From positions 788,277 to 852,276 of the forward strand of contig NW_023503292.1 of assembly GCF_014529535.1 (NCBI RefSeq): 64,000 bases of DNA. The letters run 5' to 3'. Position 1 is the stretch's first letter; every line of letters begins with the position of its first letter. Both the position numbers and the translations under genes were made by a program. Under the pieces are notes generated by a model. It worked only from the letters and a program-made list of their open reading frames with translations. It made no database searches and had not been told where the DNA came from. This document shows, in pieces, positions 47,607 to 58,297 of the stretch. This DNA is from Bradysia coprophila. Its lineage: Eukaryota; Arthropoda; Insecta; Diptera; Sciaridae.

Positions 47607-49849
47607 TTCACTGGTATCCGAATTATTTTAGCGTATTTTCCGATGTGAACAGATTGTTGTTCTCATAGACTTTTCACCAATAACTGTAGTATAGATCAAG
47701 CTATCAACGTAAATCGTAAGATATTCTCAAACGAAAAGAGAAATTGGAATTACTTTACGTTTTTAGATTGTGGTTTACAACGTACTTAACAAGTACTACT
47801 TATACCTTTTCAGTATGTTCTATGCCAACAAATGTATAGAATTTCCAATGACTTGTCTTTATATGTCCGACGTAAATAAAGCGGTTGTCGTTACATAGCG
47901 CGTGTTAACAGAAATGTCTGTTACTACGCACGCACAATTATTGTGGATTGTGGTAAGGAGTAAACTAATTTTTACTTTGAATGACCATTCATTAACTAAA
48001 AATCCTTTCGAGCGGAAAGACTGTACAGTCAGCAATAGCAAAAAAATATTCTCGTTTCAACGATTTGTCAATACTTTTGTGAAATTTTAAATTGCGTGAT
48101 TTACCATTCGTGCTGGGGACAATAATTTCAACAATTTTATACTACGGACGCTACTACATATACATGGTATGGTCCTGATACATCGAGCAAATAAAATTCA
48201 CTGTCATTTTGTTGTGACAAAAGGGTGATTCTTCGTTCGATCCAATCAATTTCAATTGCTGACATGACATACACATCTATGCAACTCCTAACTCTCGAAA
48301 AACATTTTCAATCAATGACACTCAACGATGACACTCAATGAAAATTTTAGGTGCTGAAAAAAACGAATTTGAATATGCCACGTCGATCGGAACACCAAAC
48401 ACTCGATCGATATTGATTTTGTCTTGTAAAATAAATAACCATCAGAAAACGTCCATGTCCAGTGGACACCCTGTAATCAATTTTTTATTTACTTTTTTTC
48501 CCTTACTCATTACATTCATTAAGTGAGTGACGATTAACGGAAATGTTAGCTGGTTGGAAGGGTTGCTTAATTGCCAGCCCCAACAAACACTATCCACCAC
48601 CCGCCAATGGCGACCATGATTTGGAATACAAGACAAAACAATTACTTAAATTGCTATTCATACAAACAAAATAATAATAAAATGTCGTTGTTGTATATGT
48701 GCTTTTTAGTGGGTGGTGAATGGTAATTTGGTGAACGTATCTCATGGGAATGTTCAATGTTCCTTTTTTATTGTACATATTTTGTGATAAACAAACAGTG
48801 TGTACATATAATCGTGTATATATGTATATGTACGTACCGTATTCTACACGGATACCATCTTTGATGGTTAATCGACAATGATATCATTAAAAATCATTAT
48901 TTTTTGTAGAACTTAAATTTCCTGAAACTGTGCACATTAGATCTTTTAGATTTTGCACAAATATCCATGATCTGTCCCGTGACTAAGCGAACTTTCACAC
49001 CAAAATAGGTCGAAATCTTATTGAGGAATTCTTTTCAAAAATAGCCGGCCGAAATCGGATGCATTTCACACAGTGGTATTTCTTATATGTTGCTTAGAAA
49101 GGTATTCGACTCTAGAAGCCGAAACCACTTTCAACAAAAATTCTTCGAAGGTTGTGTGGCTGGTCCGTTGTGAGGTGATCAAAAACCGAAATCCTGCACT
49201 TTTCTAATGGTAAATTTCTAAAGTTACAGGGTCGTGTGGGGTGTCATTAAAAAGGGAATTGTATGTACTTCCAATTAAGGTCGAATTGGGTTTAAAATTC
49301 GTCCACACTATGTGCAGTTGAAGTTTTCAACCGAAAAAGAGTGAAAACTTTCACTTTTATTATCGAAATTTCTCGAGGTACACGATGGTCGTGTCGTTAG
49401 AAAGGTATTACGTTTAAGGTAATTTTATGTTGTTTCAGGTCTTTTGGGGGTTTGGAAGCATCTACGATGAAATATGAGAAGTTGGAAACTAACATCAGAA
49501 GAAGTAATACGTTCGAAGACCTATATATGACACGTTTGCCGAAGGTGAAAGGACAACATTAGATGAATACCGCAGAGAACAGGAAATAAATTATAGAAAT
49601 TGACTGAAACGATTAACTCTATCTTATTCGACTAGATAAAAAAAAATCTTGCCCATAAAGTCTGTAAATAGATTATCGAGACATGTCATTAGCTAACAAT
49701 TATTAAATTCGACTTTGACAGACTAATTGTTTTGTCTCAATTTAATAAAGTGTAAAAATACAACTAAACTATTTGAGAAATGGAATTTTACGGAATTTGT
49801 TGTGTTTTCTTAATTGAAAACATAGAAACGGCCTGAACGACTTATATAT
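47607..49849. other. Intergenic, no gene recognised
   Basis: Should include the promoter of the ZC2HC1-like gene. Fragments at 49090-49190 (TTAGAAAGGTATTCGAC..., GGTGATCAAAAACCGAAA) belong to the same dispersed family as the foldback at 12641. Nothing else clear. Confidence 0.45.
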
Positions 49850-50204
49850 CAATTGAAGAGTGTTTTATCAAAAACGATTAAGTCCACTTTTATCAGAATT
49901 TTTAATAATAGTAGCATCACCACCGTTCCAATCACTCTAAAACTTTGAAGAAAGCTTCTTGGTGCATTGCTATGGATAACTGTAGGATTTGGAAAGAATT
50001 TTTGAAGTGGAAACGCTGTTTTGGAGGGAAATAGCACCAGACAGTGGTTCCTGAATGCTGAAATCGAATATTTTATATGCTTCATCTAGTATCTCTCACT
50101 GTTTTACTGAATTTTTATTATTGCTGAGGTTATCAAAGATGAAATTCCACCTTTCTGAAGTTTCTCGAACTGATACCTTGGATATCTGTTGATGTCACAG
50201 GGGA

Positions 50205-50940
50205 ACCTAGAGATTTCATCAGCTTCCATCACGTTTTTGTCACTTTTGAGAAGATTTTAGTCATTCTTGAGACAGACAAGGTTGAGTTCCTAAATTTAAG
50301 ACATGCCTGGGAATGATACCTGGGATTTACTGGTGAAATCTAGAGATTTCATCAGCTTCCATCGGGTTTTTGTCAATTTTAAGAAGTTTTTAGTCATTCT
50401 TGAGACAGTCGAGGTTGAGTTCCTAAATTTTAGACATGTCTGGGACTGATACCTGGGATTTACTGGTGAAATCTAGAGATTTCATCAGCTTCCATCGAGT
50501 TTTTGTCACTTTCGAGAAGATTTTAGTCATTCTTAAGACAGCCGAGGTTGAGTTCCTAAATTTTAGACATGCCTGGGACTGATACCTGGGATTTACTGGT
50601 GAAACCTAGAGATTTTATCAGCTTCCATCGGTATTTTGTCACTTTCTAGAAGATTTTAGTCATTCTTGAGACAGCCGAGGTTTAGTTCTTAAATTATAGA
50701 CATGCCTGAGAATGATACCTGGGATTTACTGGTAAAATCTAGAGATTTCATCAGCTTCCATCGAGTTTTTGTCACTTTCGAGAAGATTTTAGTCACTCTT
50801 GAGACAGCCGAGGTTGAGTTCCTAAATTTTAGACATGCATGGGATCAGGGATTTACTGGTGAAATCTACAGATTTTATTGACTTCCATCAGATTTTTTTC
50901 TATTTCTGACAAAATTTTAATTATTTTTCACTTTATCTAA
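50205..50940. repeat. Left-end tandem repeat, ~130-bp unit, ~5.5 copies
   Basis: Unit: CTAGAGATTTCATCAGCTTCC..., GTTTTTGTCACTTT..., TTTTAGTCATTCTTGAGACAG, GTTGAGTTCCTAAATTT, GACATGCCTGGGA, TGATACCTGGGATTTACTGG. Starts at about 50208, 50341, 50473, 50606 and 50740, then decays after 50860. Units differ by a few percent to ten percent by eye. Confidence 0.85.
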
Positions 50941-51192
50941 GGTAAAGTTTTTATATTTTAAAAGTTCTATGAGAATGGAATTAACTGTTAAAGTAATCAA
51001 AGTAGCATCATCCACGGGATTTAATTGTTTTATGTGCATATTAGACCTAAACATTAATAAAAACTATTTCGACAGATTATGGGCTTAGTCGCGTTTATTG
51101 AATGTAAATAGTGTACAGGAAACGAATACGTATAATTAACAAACGTAACTTTGCTTAGCAGCAAAGACAAGGCATAGTGTGACGTTGTACGT

Positions 51193-51367
51193 AACAAGAC
51201 ATTGCAGCATAGCATGACACTGCTGCACAGCGAAACACTGCAGCACAACGAGACACTGCAGCATAGCGAGACACTGCAGCATAGCGAGACACTGCAGCAT
51301 AGCGAGACACTGCAGCATAGCAAGACACTGCAGCATACCAAGGCACTGCAACGTAGTTCGGCATAGC
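51193..51367. repeat. 18-bp minisatellite, ~9-10 copies
   Basis: Unit GAGACACTGCAGCATAGC, most exact in the middle (51247-51320) and diverged at both edges. It sits between the left-end repeats and the transposase gene; no equivalent on the right side of the transposon. Because 18 is a multiple of three it opens several minus-strand frames (CCSVSL repeats), which are not genes. Confidence 0.9.
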
Positions 51368-52292
51368 AAGAAGATAAATTCTGAAGTAATGTCCTCCAAC
51401 ATTTTTCTCGTTTTCGTTTACTTCTCGTTGAGATTTCATTAGATAATATTAGTGAAGTAATAGATTTTTAAATTACAAAAAATGAAGATAAAATCAATTC
51501 AAAATTTATTTTTTCAAATTCAGTCATATCAGAACTTGACAAGTTCAACTTGTTAAGACTCTTAAAATTCTTAAAAAATTGAACGATTTTATCGCTTCTA
51601 ATTATTTCCTTGACTGTAAGTTATGGGTCTTACAACAGAAAATTACACTGTACGTAACACGACCGCTGTGTTGAAAAATGTATGGAAATGTGATTAAAAA
51701 CGTTAAATGCAATATTTGTGTGCTCTTTGTTCACACGAGAGCAGGAGTAAATTTAAACCGACTTTTAAAAAAAATATTTGATGAAGAATGGAATTCTAGA
51801 TTTCCTTCCCGATCGAACCAATTGCTCAGCAACGAGTAAAAATCGGCCGGCCTAGCATTTATTACGATTGTTAGTTTCAATAGAAATTTAATTTAAATTC
51901 TGCATTTAAATTTTTCACCAAAAAATGCTTGACGAATAGGATCAATTTCACAACTCAGTGACGAAAAGTAAATATTTTGCTGCCACTGTTGCGCGTACAG
52001 TACATACAGCTCTGTGATAATTGCTGTTTCAGGACGTCGGTTGATTAGTGCCTAACCGAAGTTTCATAAATAACTATTCCGTCTATGATTTCTCAGATTC
52101 TTTGAATAGACACCACCACTACTGTGTCTCATTAGTATAAAATACAAAAATGCAGACGTTCGTAGCTTTGTGGTGGTTGCGTCCTATACAATAAAATTAG
52201 AACAATGGCCCAAGTAATGTCAACAAAATTGGTTTAAGCTAGTGAAGCGTCAGTTTGAATAAATCACTGTGAGAAACATAGTTTTGAAAGAA

Positions 52293-53879
52293 ATGTCTGC
52301 AGCTCGACCTAATACTCGAAGCCATCGTGAAGAAGCTTCTAAAGTACCATCTTTAGCAGCAGTCGTTAACAAGAAACAAAAACTACTCGCCAAGGTCAAC
52401 GCTGTGCTGGATGATGCTTCAAAGAAAAAATCCAACCGTTGTGTCTCGAAATGCAAAAAAATTGGGACAACGAATGAATTGCCCATCGATGACGATGAAG
52501 ATGGATTCGTTGAAATCGGAGATAGATCAGAGCCAAAGAAATGTGAAGATCCATCGAAATGGAAGCGAAATATTCAACGAAAATTGAAACGCGATATTTA
52601 TGTGCAGAAGTCCAATACATCAGTGCCGAAATGTGTTCACAAACGAGGACCGTACAAGTGCAGTGAGGTACAAATTGGCGATGTTGAACTGATTAGACAG
52701 ATATATTCCAAACGTACGAACACTCGTGACCAAAACATGTACATACTGTCGCAAGTAGTTACAGATCCAGTTAATCGTCGTCGTCCACGAGACGGGTCAA
52801 AGGCACAGCGGTCTGTAAACGGAAAATACTTTCTTCGATTAAAGTCTGCTAAACGAGTTCAAGTGTGCAAATCAGCTTTTTCAACTGTGCTTGGTGTCGG
52901 ACTCTGGCGACTGACCGAATTGTTGAAATTCTATCACAAAACTGGCGATGCGAAAATTGAATCGAGAGGCGGAGATCACAAATTGAAGAAATACGGACCG
53001 AACCGAACTGCAGTCATAGACTTTATCAAGAAACTTAAGGCAAGAGAAAGTCACTACGGCAGAAATAAGTCGCGCAAGCTCTATTTGCCACACGAGCTGA
53101 AATCTATCAAGAATTTGTGCAATATTTACAATTCGAACAACGAAGAGCCAAATCGAGTGAAGTACGGTTTCTTCAAGAAAATATTCCGAAACAATTTCAA
53201 TTTGGCTTTCGGTACTCCACGGACGGATGTCTGTTCATTCTGTCTGCGTTACAAACATCTTCTACTCGTGGAGACAGATCCGTCTAGAAAACAACTAATT
53301 CGTAGCCGGCTCAGAATTCATAAATTGCGATCGAAGGAATTTTACAAGCTGCTGAAGGAACGGAAGCCACACATAAAATCGATTGCTGGCGATTGCCAAC
53401 AGAATCAAGCCCTACCAAAAATACCCGACCAAGCAGCTTATTTTTCCAGACAGATGAACCTTTACAATTTTACGTTGGCTGAATATGTTGACGATGACAT
53501 GACGGTGAATTTCGCATACACTTGGACAGAAGAACAGTCGAAAAAGGGGAGCAATGAGATTGCTAGTGCAGTTTTCCACAAATTAACGAACACGGACTTC
53601 GGGGGCATTCTAGTTGTTAGATTGCTATTCGATGGATGTGGCGGACAAAACAAAAACGTGCAAATGCTTTGTATGGTGTCGTGGTGGCTTGTGAATAAAG
53701 CTCCGAAATCTATCCAACGAGTCCAGCTAGTGTTCCCAGTAACGGGACATAGCTTTCTACCACCAGACAGAGTTTTTGGTCGCATCATTTTTCCGTACCA
53801 AACTTTCAATTTCTTTAGAAAGTTCCTGACATACAGCAATCCTTACAGATTTTTGTATAATTCTAGTCAAAGGAACTGA
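52293..53879 (+). CDS. Putative transposase (DGCGGQNKN family)
   Basis: 528 aa from ATG 52293; the frame extends upstream only through a GTG. A basic N-terminus is followed by a Lys/Arg-rich middle (LPHELKSIKNLCNIYN). Next is CSFC with downstream basic helix (about 310-350), then GDCQQNQALP...YFSRQMNLYNF, W-EEQSKKGSNEI, DGCGGQNKN and GHSFLPPDRVFGRI. I know these motifs from a large set of uncharacterised insect proteins, usually single-exon and repetitive. The ordered acidic motifs (D in GDCQQ, D in DGCGGQNKN) suggest an RNase H-like nuclease. Its position between matched inverted ends makes it the likely transposase. After FGRI the sequence diverges into a low-complexity tail and stops 45 bp before the right inverted repeat, so the C-terminus with the last acidic residue may be lost. 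Confidence 0.72.
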   Translation: MSAARPNTRSHREEASKVPSLAAVVNKKQKLLAKVNAVLDDASKKKSNRCVSKCKKIGTTNELPIDDDEDGFVEIGDRSEPKKCEDPSKWKRNIQRKLKRDIYVQKSNTSVPKCVHKRGPYKCSEVQIGDVELIRQIYSKRTNTRDQNMYILSQVVTDPVNRRRPRDGSKAQRSVNGKYFLRLKSAKRVQVCKSAFSTVLGVGLWRLTELLKFYHKTGDAKIESRGGDHKLKKYGPNRTAVIDFIKKLKARESHYGRNKSRKLYLPHELKSIKNLCNIYNSNNEEPNRVKYGFFKKIFRNNFNLAFGTPRTDVCSFCLRYKHLLLVETDPSRKQLIRSRLRIHKLRSKEFYKLLKERKPHIKSIAGDCQQNQALPKIPDQAAYFSRQMNLYNFTLAEYVDDDMTVNFAYTWTEEQSKKGSNEIASAVFHKLTNTDFGGILVVRLLFDGCGGQNKNVQMLCMVSWWLVNKAPKSIQRVQLVFPVTGHSFLPPDRVFGRIIFPYQTFNFFRKFLTYSNPYRFLYNSSQRN

Positions 53880-54079
53880 AACTCGACACCTATTAAGAAG
53901 CACACCAAAATCATCTAACATATCGGAAATGCTTTCCTCACCTTCTTTTGTAATTTGAAAATCTATTACTTCACTAATTTTATCGTTAATGAAAACTAGA
54001 CGAAAACGAGAAAAAATTGGAGGACGTTGTTTCAAAATCTGATTTCTTCCAGTAAGCAACTTGTAAAAAATTAGGAACT

Positions 54080-55100
54080 CATAACTGACAGTCCTCAGAA
54101 ATCCTACGAATGACGAAAAATTCGAACGAAATTAGTAAAATCAGTCCCATTCACAGAAAACTTTTAAAAACAACCTTAGATGCGTCACAAATAATTAAAA
54201 TCTATTCAAAAGTGACAGAAACCCGATGGAAGCTGATGAAATTTCAAGATTTCACCAGTAAATCACACGTATCAATCCCAGACACGTCTAAAATTTAGTA
54301 ACTCAACCTCGACTATCTCAACAATGACTAAAATCTTCTTAGAAGTGACAAAAATCTTTTTGGGAGCTGATGAAATCACTAGATTTCACCAGTAAATTCC
54401 ACGTATCAGTCCCAGGCATAATTTAGGAACTCAACCTCGACTGTCTCAAGAATGACTAAAATCTTTTTAAAAGTGATAAAAACCCGATGGAAGCTGATAA
54501 AATCTCTAGATTTGACCAGTAAATCCCAGGTATCAGTCCCAGGCATGTCTATAATTTAAGAACTCAGCCTCGGCTGTCTCAAGAATGACTAAAATCTTCT
54601 AGAAAGTGACAAAAACCCGATGGAAGCTGATAAAATCTCTAGATTTCACCAGTAAATCCCAGGTATCAGTCCCAGACATGTCTTAAATTTAGGAACTCAA
54701 CCTCGGCTGTCTCAAGAATGACTAAAATCTTCTTAAAAGTGACAAAAACCCGATGGAAGCTGATGAAATCTCTAGATTTCACCAGTACCTCCCAGTTATC
54801 ATTTCCAGGCAAATTAGGAACTCAACCTCGACTGTCTCAAGAATGACTAAAAACTTCTTAAAAGTGACAAAAACCCCATGGAAGCTGGTGAAATCTCTAG
54901 ATTTCACCAGTAAATCCCAGGTATCAGTCCCAGGCATGTCTTAAATTTAGGAACTCAACCTTGTCTGTCTCAAGAATGACTAAAATCTTCTCAAAAGTAA
55001 CAAAAACCTGATGGAAGCTGATGAAATCTCTAGATTCCTCTGTGACATCAACAGATATCCAAGGTATCAGTTCGAGAAACTTCAGAAAGGTGGAATTTCA
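54080..55100. repeat. Right-end tandem repeat, ~130-bp unit, ~7 copies
   Basis: The inverted counterpart of the left-end array. Unit CGATGGAAGCTGATGAAATC, TCTAGATTTCACCAGTAAATC, CAGGTATCAGTCCCAGGCATG, TTAGGAACTCAACCTCG, CTGTCTCAAGAATGACTAAAATC. More copies than the left side, with one unit shortened. Confidence 0.85.
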
Positions 55101-55390
55101 TCTTTGATAACCTCAGCAATAATAAAAATTCAGTAAAACAGTGAGAGGTACTAAATGAAGCATATAAAATATTCGATTTCAGCATTCAGGAACCACTGTC
55201 TGGTGCTATTTCCCTCCAAAACAGCGTTTCCACTTCAAAAATTCTTTCCAAATCCTACAGTTATCCATAACAATTCACCAAGAAGCTTTCTTCAAAATTT
55301 TAGAGTGATTGGAACGGTGGTCATGCTACTATTAATAAAAATTCTGATAAAAGTGGACTTAATCGTTTTTGATAAGACACTCTTCAATTG

Positions 55391-56078
55391 AAATGAGTCA
55401 TTTATTTGTACGTATTGTACGTATATACCAAATGTTACAAATATAATCTTCGACATTTAATACACTAAAATTGCAAAATGATGTGTCGGATTGAGGAGAG
55501 GTACCGAGATCCGAGATACCGTTTCACCAAAGTATGTAAACATACGGAACCCAAGGTCAAGTGAATTGCTGAAATCGTAGAATTTAGAACAGAAGATGTT
55601 ACGCAAATTTTTCAAATTATCGCTTTGATTAACCTTACTGTCTCTACTTAAAAAGTCGTGAGAAAATGATTGTTTACATGCCAGCGAGCGGTAAATCACA
55701 CTTTACATCCCTGTTTGTCACAATGAAAAGTACTAACCGGACGCTAGCATGTAAAATATAATACTTACCGATGGAAAAATATGCTTATTCACTCTGACGA
55801 TTAAATATCTCATAATAACATAATATTGTTGACGCTTCGTCTGTTGACAGAAATAGAGATTTTGTCCCCTCTGGTTTTGACAGGAGCGTAAATAGAAATG
55901 TTTTCGACCTAAGTGTCACCTTCCCTTCAAAAAATTATGTAACAAATTGATGTTTTTGTTTCGTGGAGAGAAATGGTTACTAACACGATCTGGCCGCAGA
56001 ACTGCACCTAGTTAGAATTTCCTATTTTCCTGAAAAAATAACTATTTCATGTTCAAATTTCAAGTTTCCAACATTTTT
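55391..56078. other. Intergenic, nothing recognised
   Basis: AT-rich, no conserved frame and no clear repeat between the transposon and the next dispersed repeat. Confidence 0.45.
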
Positions 56079-57121
56079 AGACCCGTACGAAGTACTGGGG
56101 TCTTATAGGTTTACGCATACGTTTGTAACACGTCGAATTGGACTACCTGAGTAAGGGGAAACCGATTGTGGTTGTCTAGAGATGCCAAATCCGCGAAAAA
56201 AAAATGTCCGTCTGTCCGTCTGTCTGTCTGCACGATAACTTGAGTAAAACGCATCCGATTTTGAAAATTCTTTTTTTTCCCGTTTGGTAATGTCAAAAGA
56301 CAGGCTAAGTTCGAAGATGAGTGATTTTGGATCGACCCCTCCCGAGCTGTGGCCCAATAAGTGCTTTACGGTTTTTCGAAGATATCTCCGGACATTTAAA
56401 CGTTAAACTTGTAAGTGATACGTCAAATAAAAGGTATTTACAATACCGATCGACAAAAAAAAAATTATGGAAATCGGATGTCCGACTCGTGAGTTAGACC
56501 CCTTGGTGTGAAACAGGCACAGGGCGGGAAGCAGTTTTTGCTTGTAGGTCGGCCAAATTTGAACATATTTCGTCTGTTTTCACTTTATTAGATAGGTATT
56601 GACCGTACCAATCAGGGAAAAAAAAGTTCATGAAATTATGTTCTCCGGAGCGTGAGCTAGGTCTCTTGAAGTGAGCTCTTATCTGGCTACTCGGAAGTAC
56701 AGTGAACGTGGTGTATTTTGAGAATATCTCGAGTAAATTTTGACCGAATTTCATGATTTTTTTTTGTTTGAAAGGTATTAACGAATGTAAAGCGTCGGTA
56801 CTATTTCCGGTCTCCTAACAAAATGGCTGCCGGCGGCCATATTGGATTTTAGTAAAAACGATATAAAGTGGGAAAATTTGTACTTAGATAGTTTCTGTTA
56901 ACATGGAAATAATTAGTTATGTGTGTGGGGTTTCAGGGATTCCATATATGGACATCTATATATACCTATATACAGCTATATTGAGCTATATACAGGCATA
57001 TAGAGCTATATAATAGCATATATTTATCTGTGAAATGTTTATTTATAGTGAAATATAGTTAAATATAGCGGTATATAGCTGTTTAAATAGGAATTTATGA
57101 AATTTGTCTTCGTACGGGGCT
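56079..57121 (-). mobile_element. AGCCCCGTACG-end repeat family, copy 4 (diverged)
   Basis: Starts AGACCCGTACGAAGTAC, contains (GTCT/GTCC)n at 56205-56230 and long matches to copy 3 (GATGTCCGACTCGTGAGTTAG..., TATAGCTATATTGAGC). Ends TCGTACGGGGCT. The outer block present in the other copies is absent or eroded beyond 57121, though TTTCGTACGGGTCGG at 57279 may mark its remnant. Confidence 0.7.
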
Positions 57122-58127
57122 GTCTATATTGCCTCCGGCAATTTAGTTGTATATGATAACAAGGCAAAGAGTGGATAATGTAAGTGATTTTAAAGGGAGA
57201 ATAGTTTTTCAGCAGAGAAGAAAATGAAGTAAGAGAAATGAAGAGTTTCAAATTAAAGGCTCTTGATACGAATAGGTGTTTCGTACGGGTCGGCGTTAGC
57301 TATGTTTTTCTAAATATTTCGAGCTCTGACTCAACATACATATTCCGTTAACACATCACACTTAAATTCTGATGTACTCAATCAATTTGACACAACAGAA
57401 CGTGTAAAAGATTATACTTTGTTTATCATAAACCGAGATATGTATACAAATCAAACGCAATGTTTAAACATAAATGTAACAAGCATATGTTATGTACGCT
57501 ATAATCTTCTGAAACATAAACATAATAATTATAGCCTCATGAATGGCACAAGATTGGACGGAAAACAAATATTTCGCTTTATACATACCATCATGACACC
57601 AAAAAACGTGACAGGACTCCAATCGATAAATAGTCCGTTTGGAACGAGCATATATATATATTATGGCTGAATATTTAACATCGATGAGTTCAGATGAGAT
57701 TGATTCGAATCGTGAATGGTTGTTTAGCAAGTTGATGTAATTATATAGTTTGGTCCGATAAAGTTTGAGTTTTGAACTTGGATCACAGTCTAATGATTTG
57801 AGCTTTGTTTTATGAGAGTGTGTGTATGTGGGAAAGAAAGTTTTAATAAACTTTTAGTGTTGCAACTTAGGTGTAGAACTATAAAGATTAACCCACACTT
57901 CACAATGTTTACTCACTGTTTACGCAACAACAATGGAAAGAGAGAAAAGTTTTCATTGTTATTCTGAAGACGGTGACAGTACAATCCGTTCATTCACCGT
58001 TTCCAAAATACAGTCACTAACGTCCAGATTTGGTTTGTTTTCAGTATATTTCAGTTTATCCTTCTGTCACCTCTTTTGACAGCTTTTAACTCGTTTACAT
58101 CGAAGGTACCAACATCGAGATATAGCT
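57122..58127. other. Intergenic, nothing recognised
   Basis: No conserved frame, RNA or further repeat, apart from the possible repeat remnant near 57280. Confidence 0.45.
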
Positions 58128-58135
58128 CTGACCAT

Positions 58136-58289
58136 CAGGCCCGTAGCTACGGGGACTCTAGTGGGGGCTAAGCCCCCTCTGGAATTTCCAAAAAACCTTT
58201 TTTTTTAATTTTCCCCATACTAAAAGTTTTTTAACATTGTTGAGCCCCCCTCTGGGATGTCTGAGAAATGGTTTCTAGCTACGGGCCTG
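58136..58289. mobile_element. 154-bp hAT-like MITE
   Basis: Ends CAGGCCCGTAGCTAC / TAGCTACGGGCCTG with a perfect 8-bp duplication CTGACCAT (58128-58135, 58290-58297). Interior holds GGGGGCTAAGCCCCC and GAGCCCCCCTC tracts. Classic short hAT MITE. Confidence 0.92.
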
Positions 58290-58297
58290 CTGACCAT

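Larger units (their letters stand above)
49850..55390. mobile_element. Large DNA transposon with tandem-repeat inverted ends
   Basis: The ends CAATTGAAGAGTGT / ACACTCTTCAATTG bound a 5.54-kb unit. Left end 49850-50940 and right end about 54080-55390 are inverted copies, including the outer ~330 bp that read as the same 78-codon frame on opposite strands. Each contains 5-7 tandem copies of a ~130-bp unit. A further inner match (51380-51490 versus 53925-54030, CTCGTTTTCG... AATAGATTTT) extends the inverted repeat to the edges of the transposase gene. Target duplication is ambiguous because the end palindrome CAATTG hides it (AATT possible). It is a structurally complete, possibly autonomous element. 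Confidence 0.82.

Noticed and set aside
49849..50085. 78-aa frame (MKHIKYSISAFRNHC...) found twice (49849-50085 minus, 55155-55391 plus)
   Set aside because: It is the outer end of the transposon present in both arms; duplication of the frame follows from the inverted repeat. No domain recognised.
50205..50940. Regularly spaced repeats considered as a CRISPR-like array
   Set aside because: The units are contiguous 130-bp tandem repeats without unique spacers, lie in transposon ends and are mirrored at 54.1-55.1 kb in a eukaryotic genome.
51054..51439. Three overlapping minus-strand frames rich in CCSVSL / AMLQCL / YAAVSR repeats
   Set aside because: All three frames are open only because an 18-bp tandem repeat has no stop in any of these phases; low-complexity output, no family.
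53757..54059. 100-aa minus-strand frame overlapping the transposase 3' end considered as a gene
   Set aside because: Most of it is the inner inverted-repeat block, with a stop-containing mirror at 51.4 kb; kept only as a finding about possible origin.
57419..57670. 83-aa frame MFIINRDMYTNQTQ... as a possible gene
   Set aside because: Isolated, with an opposing antisense frame of the same length, AT-driven composition and no family resemblance.
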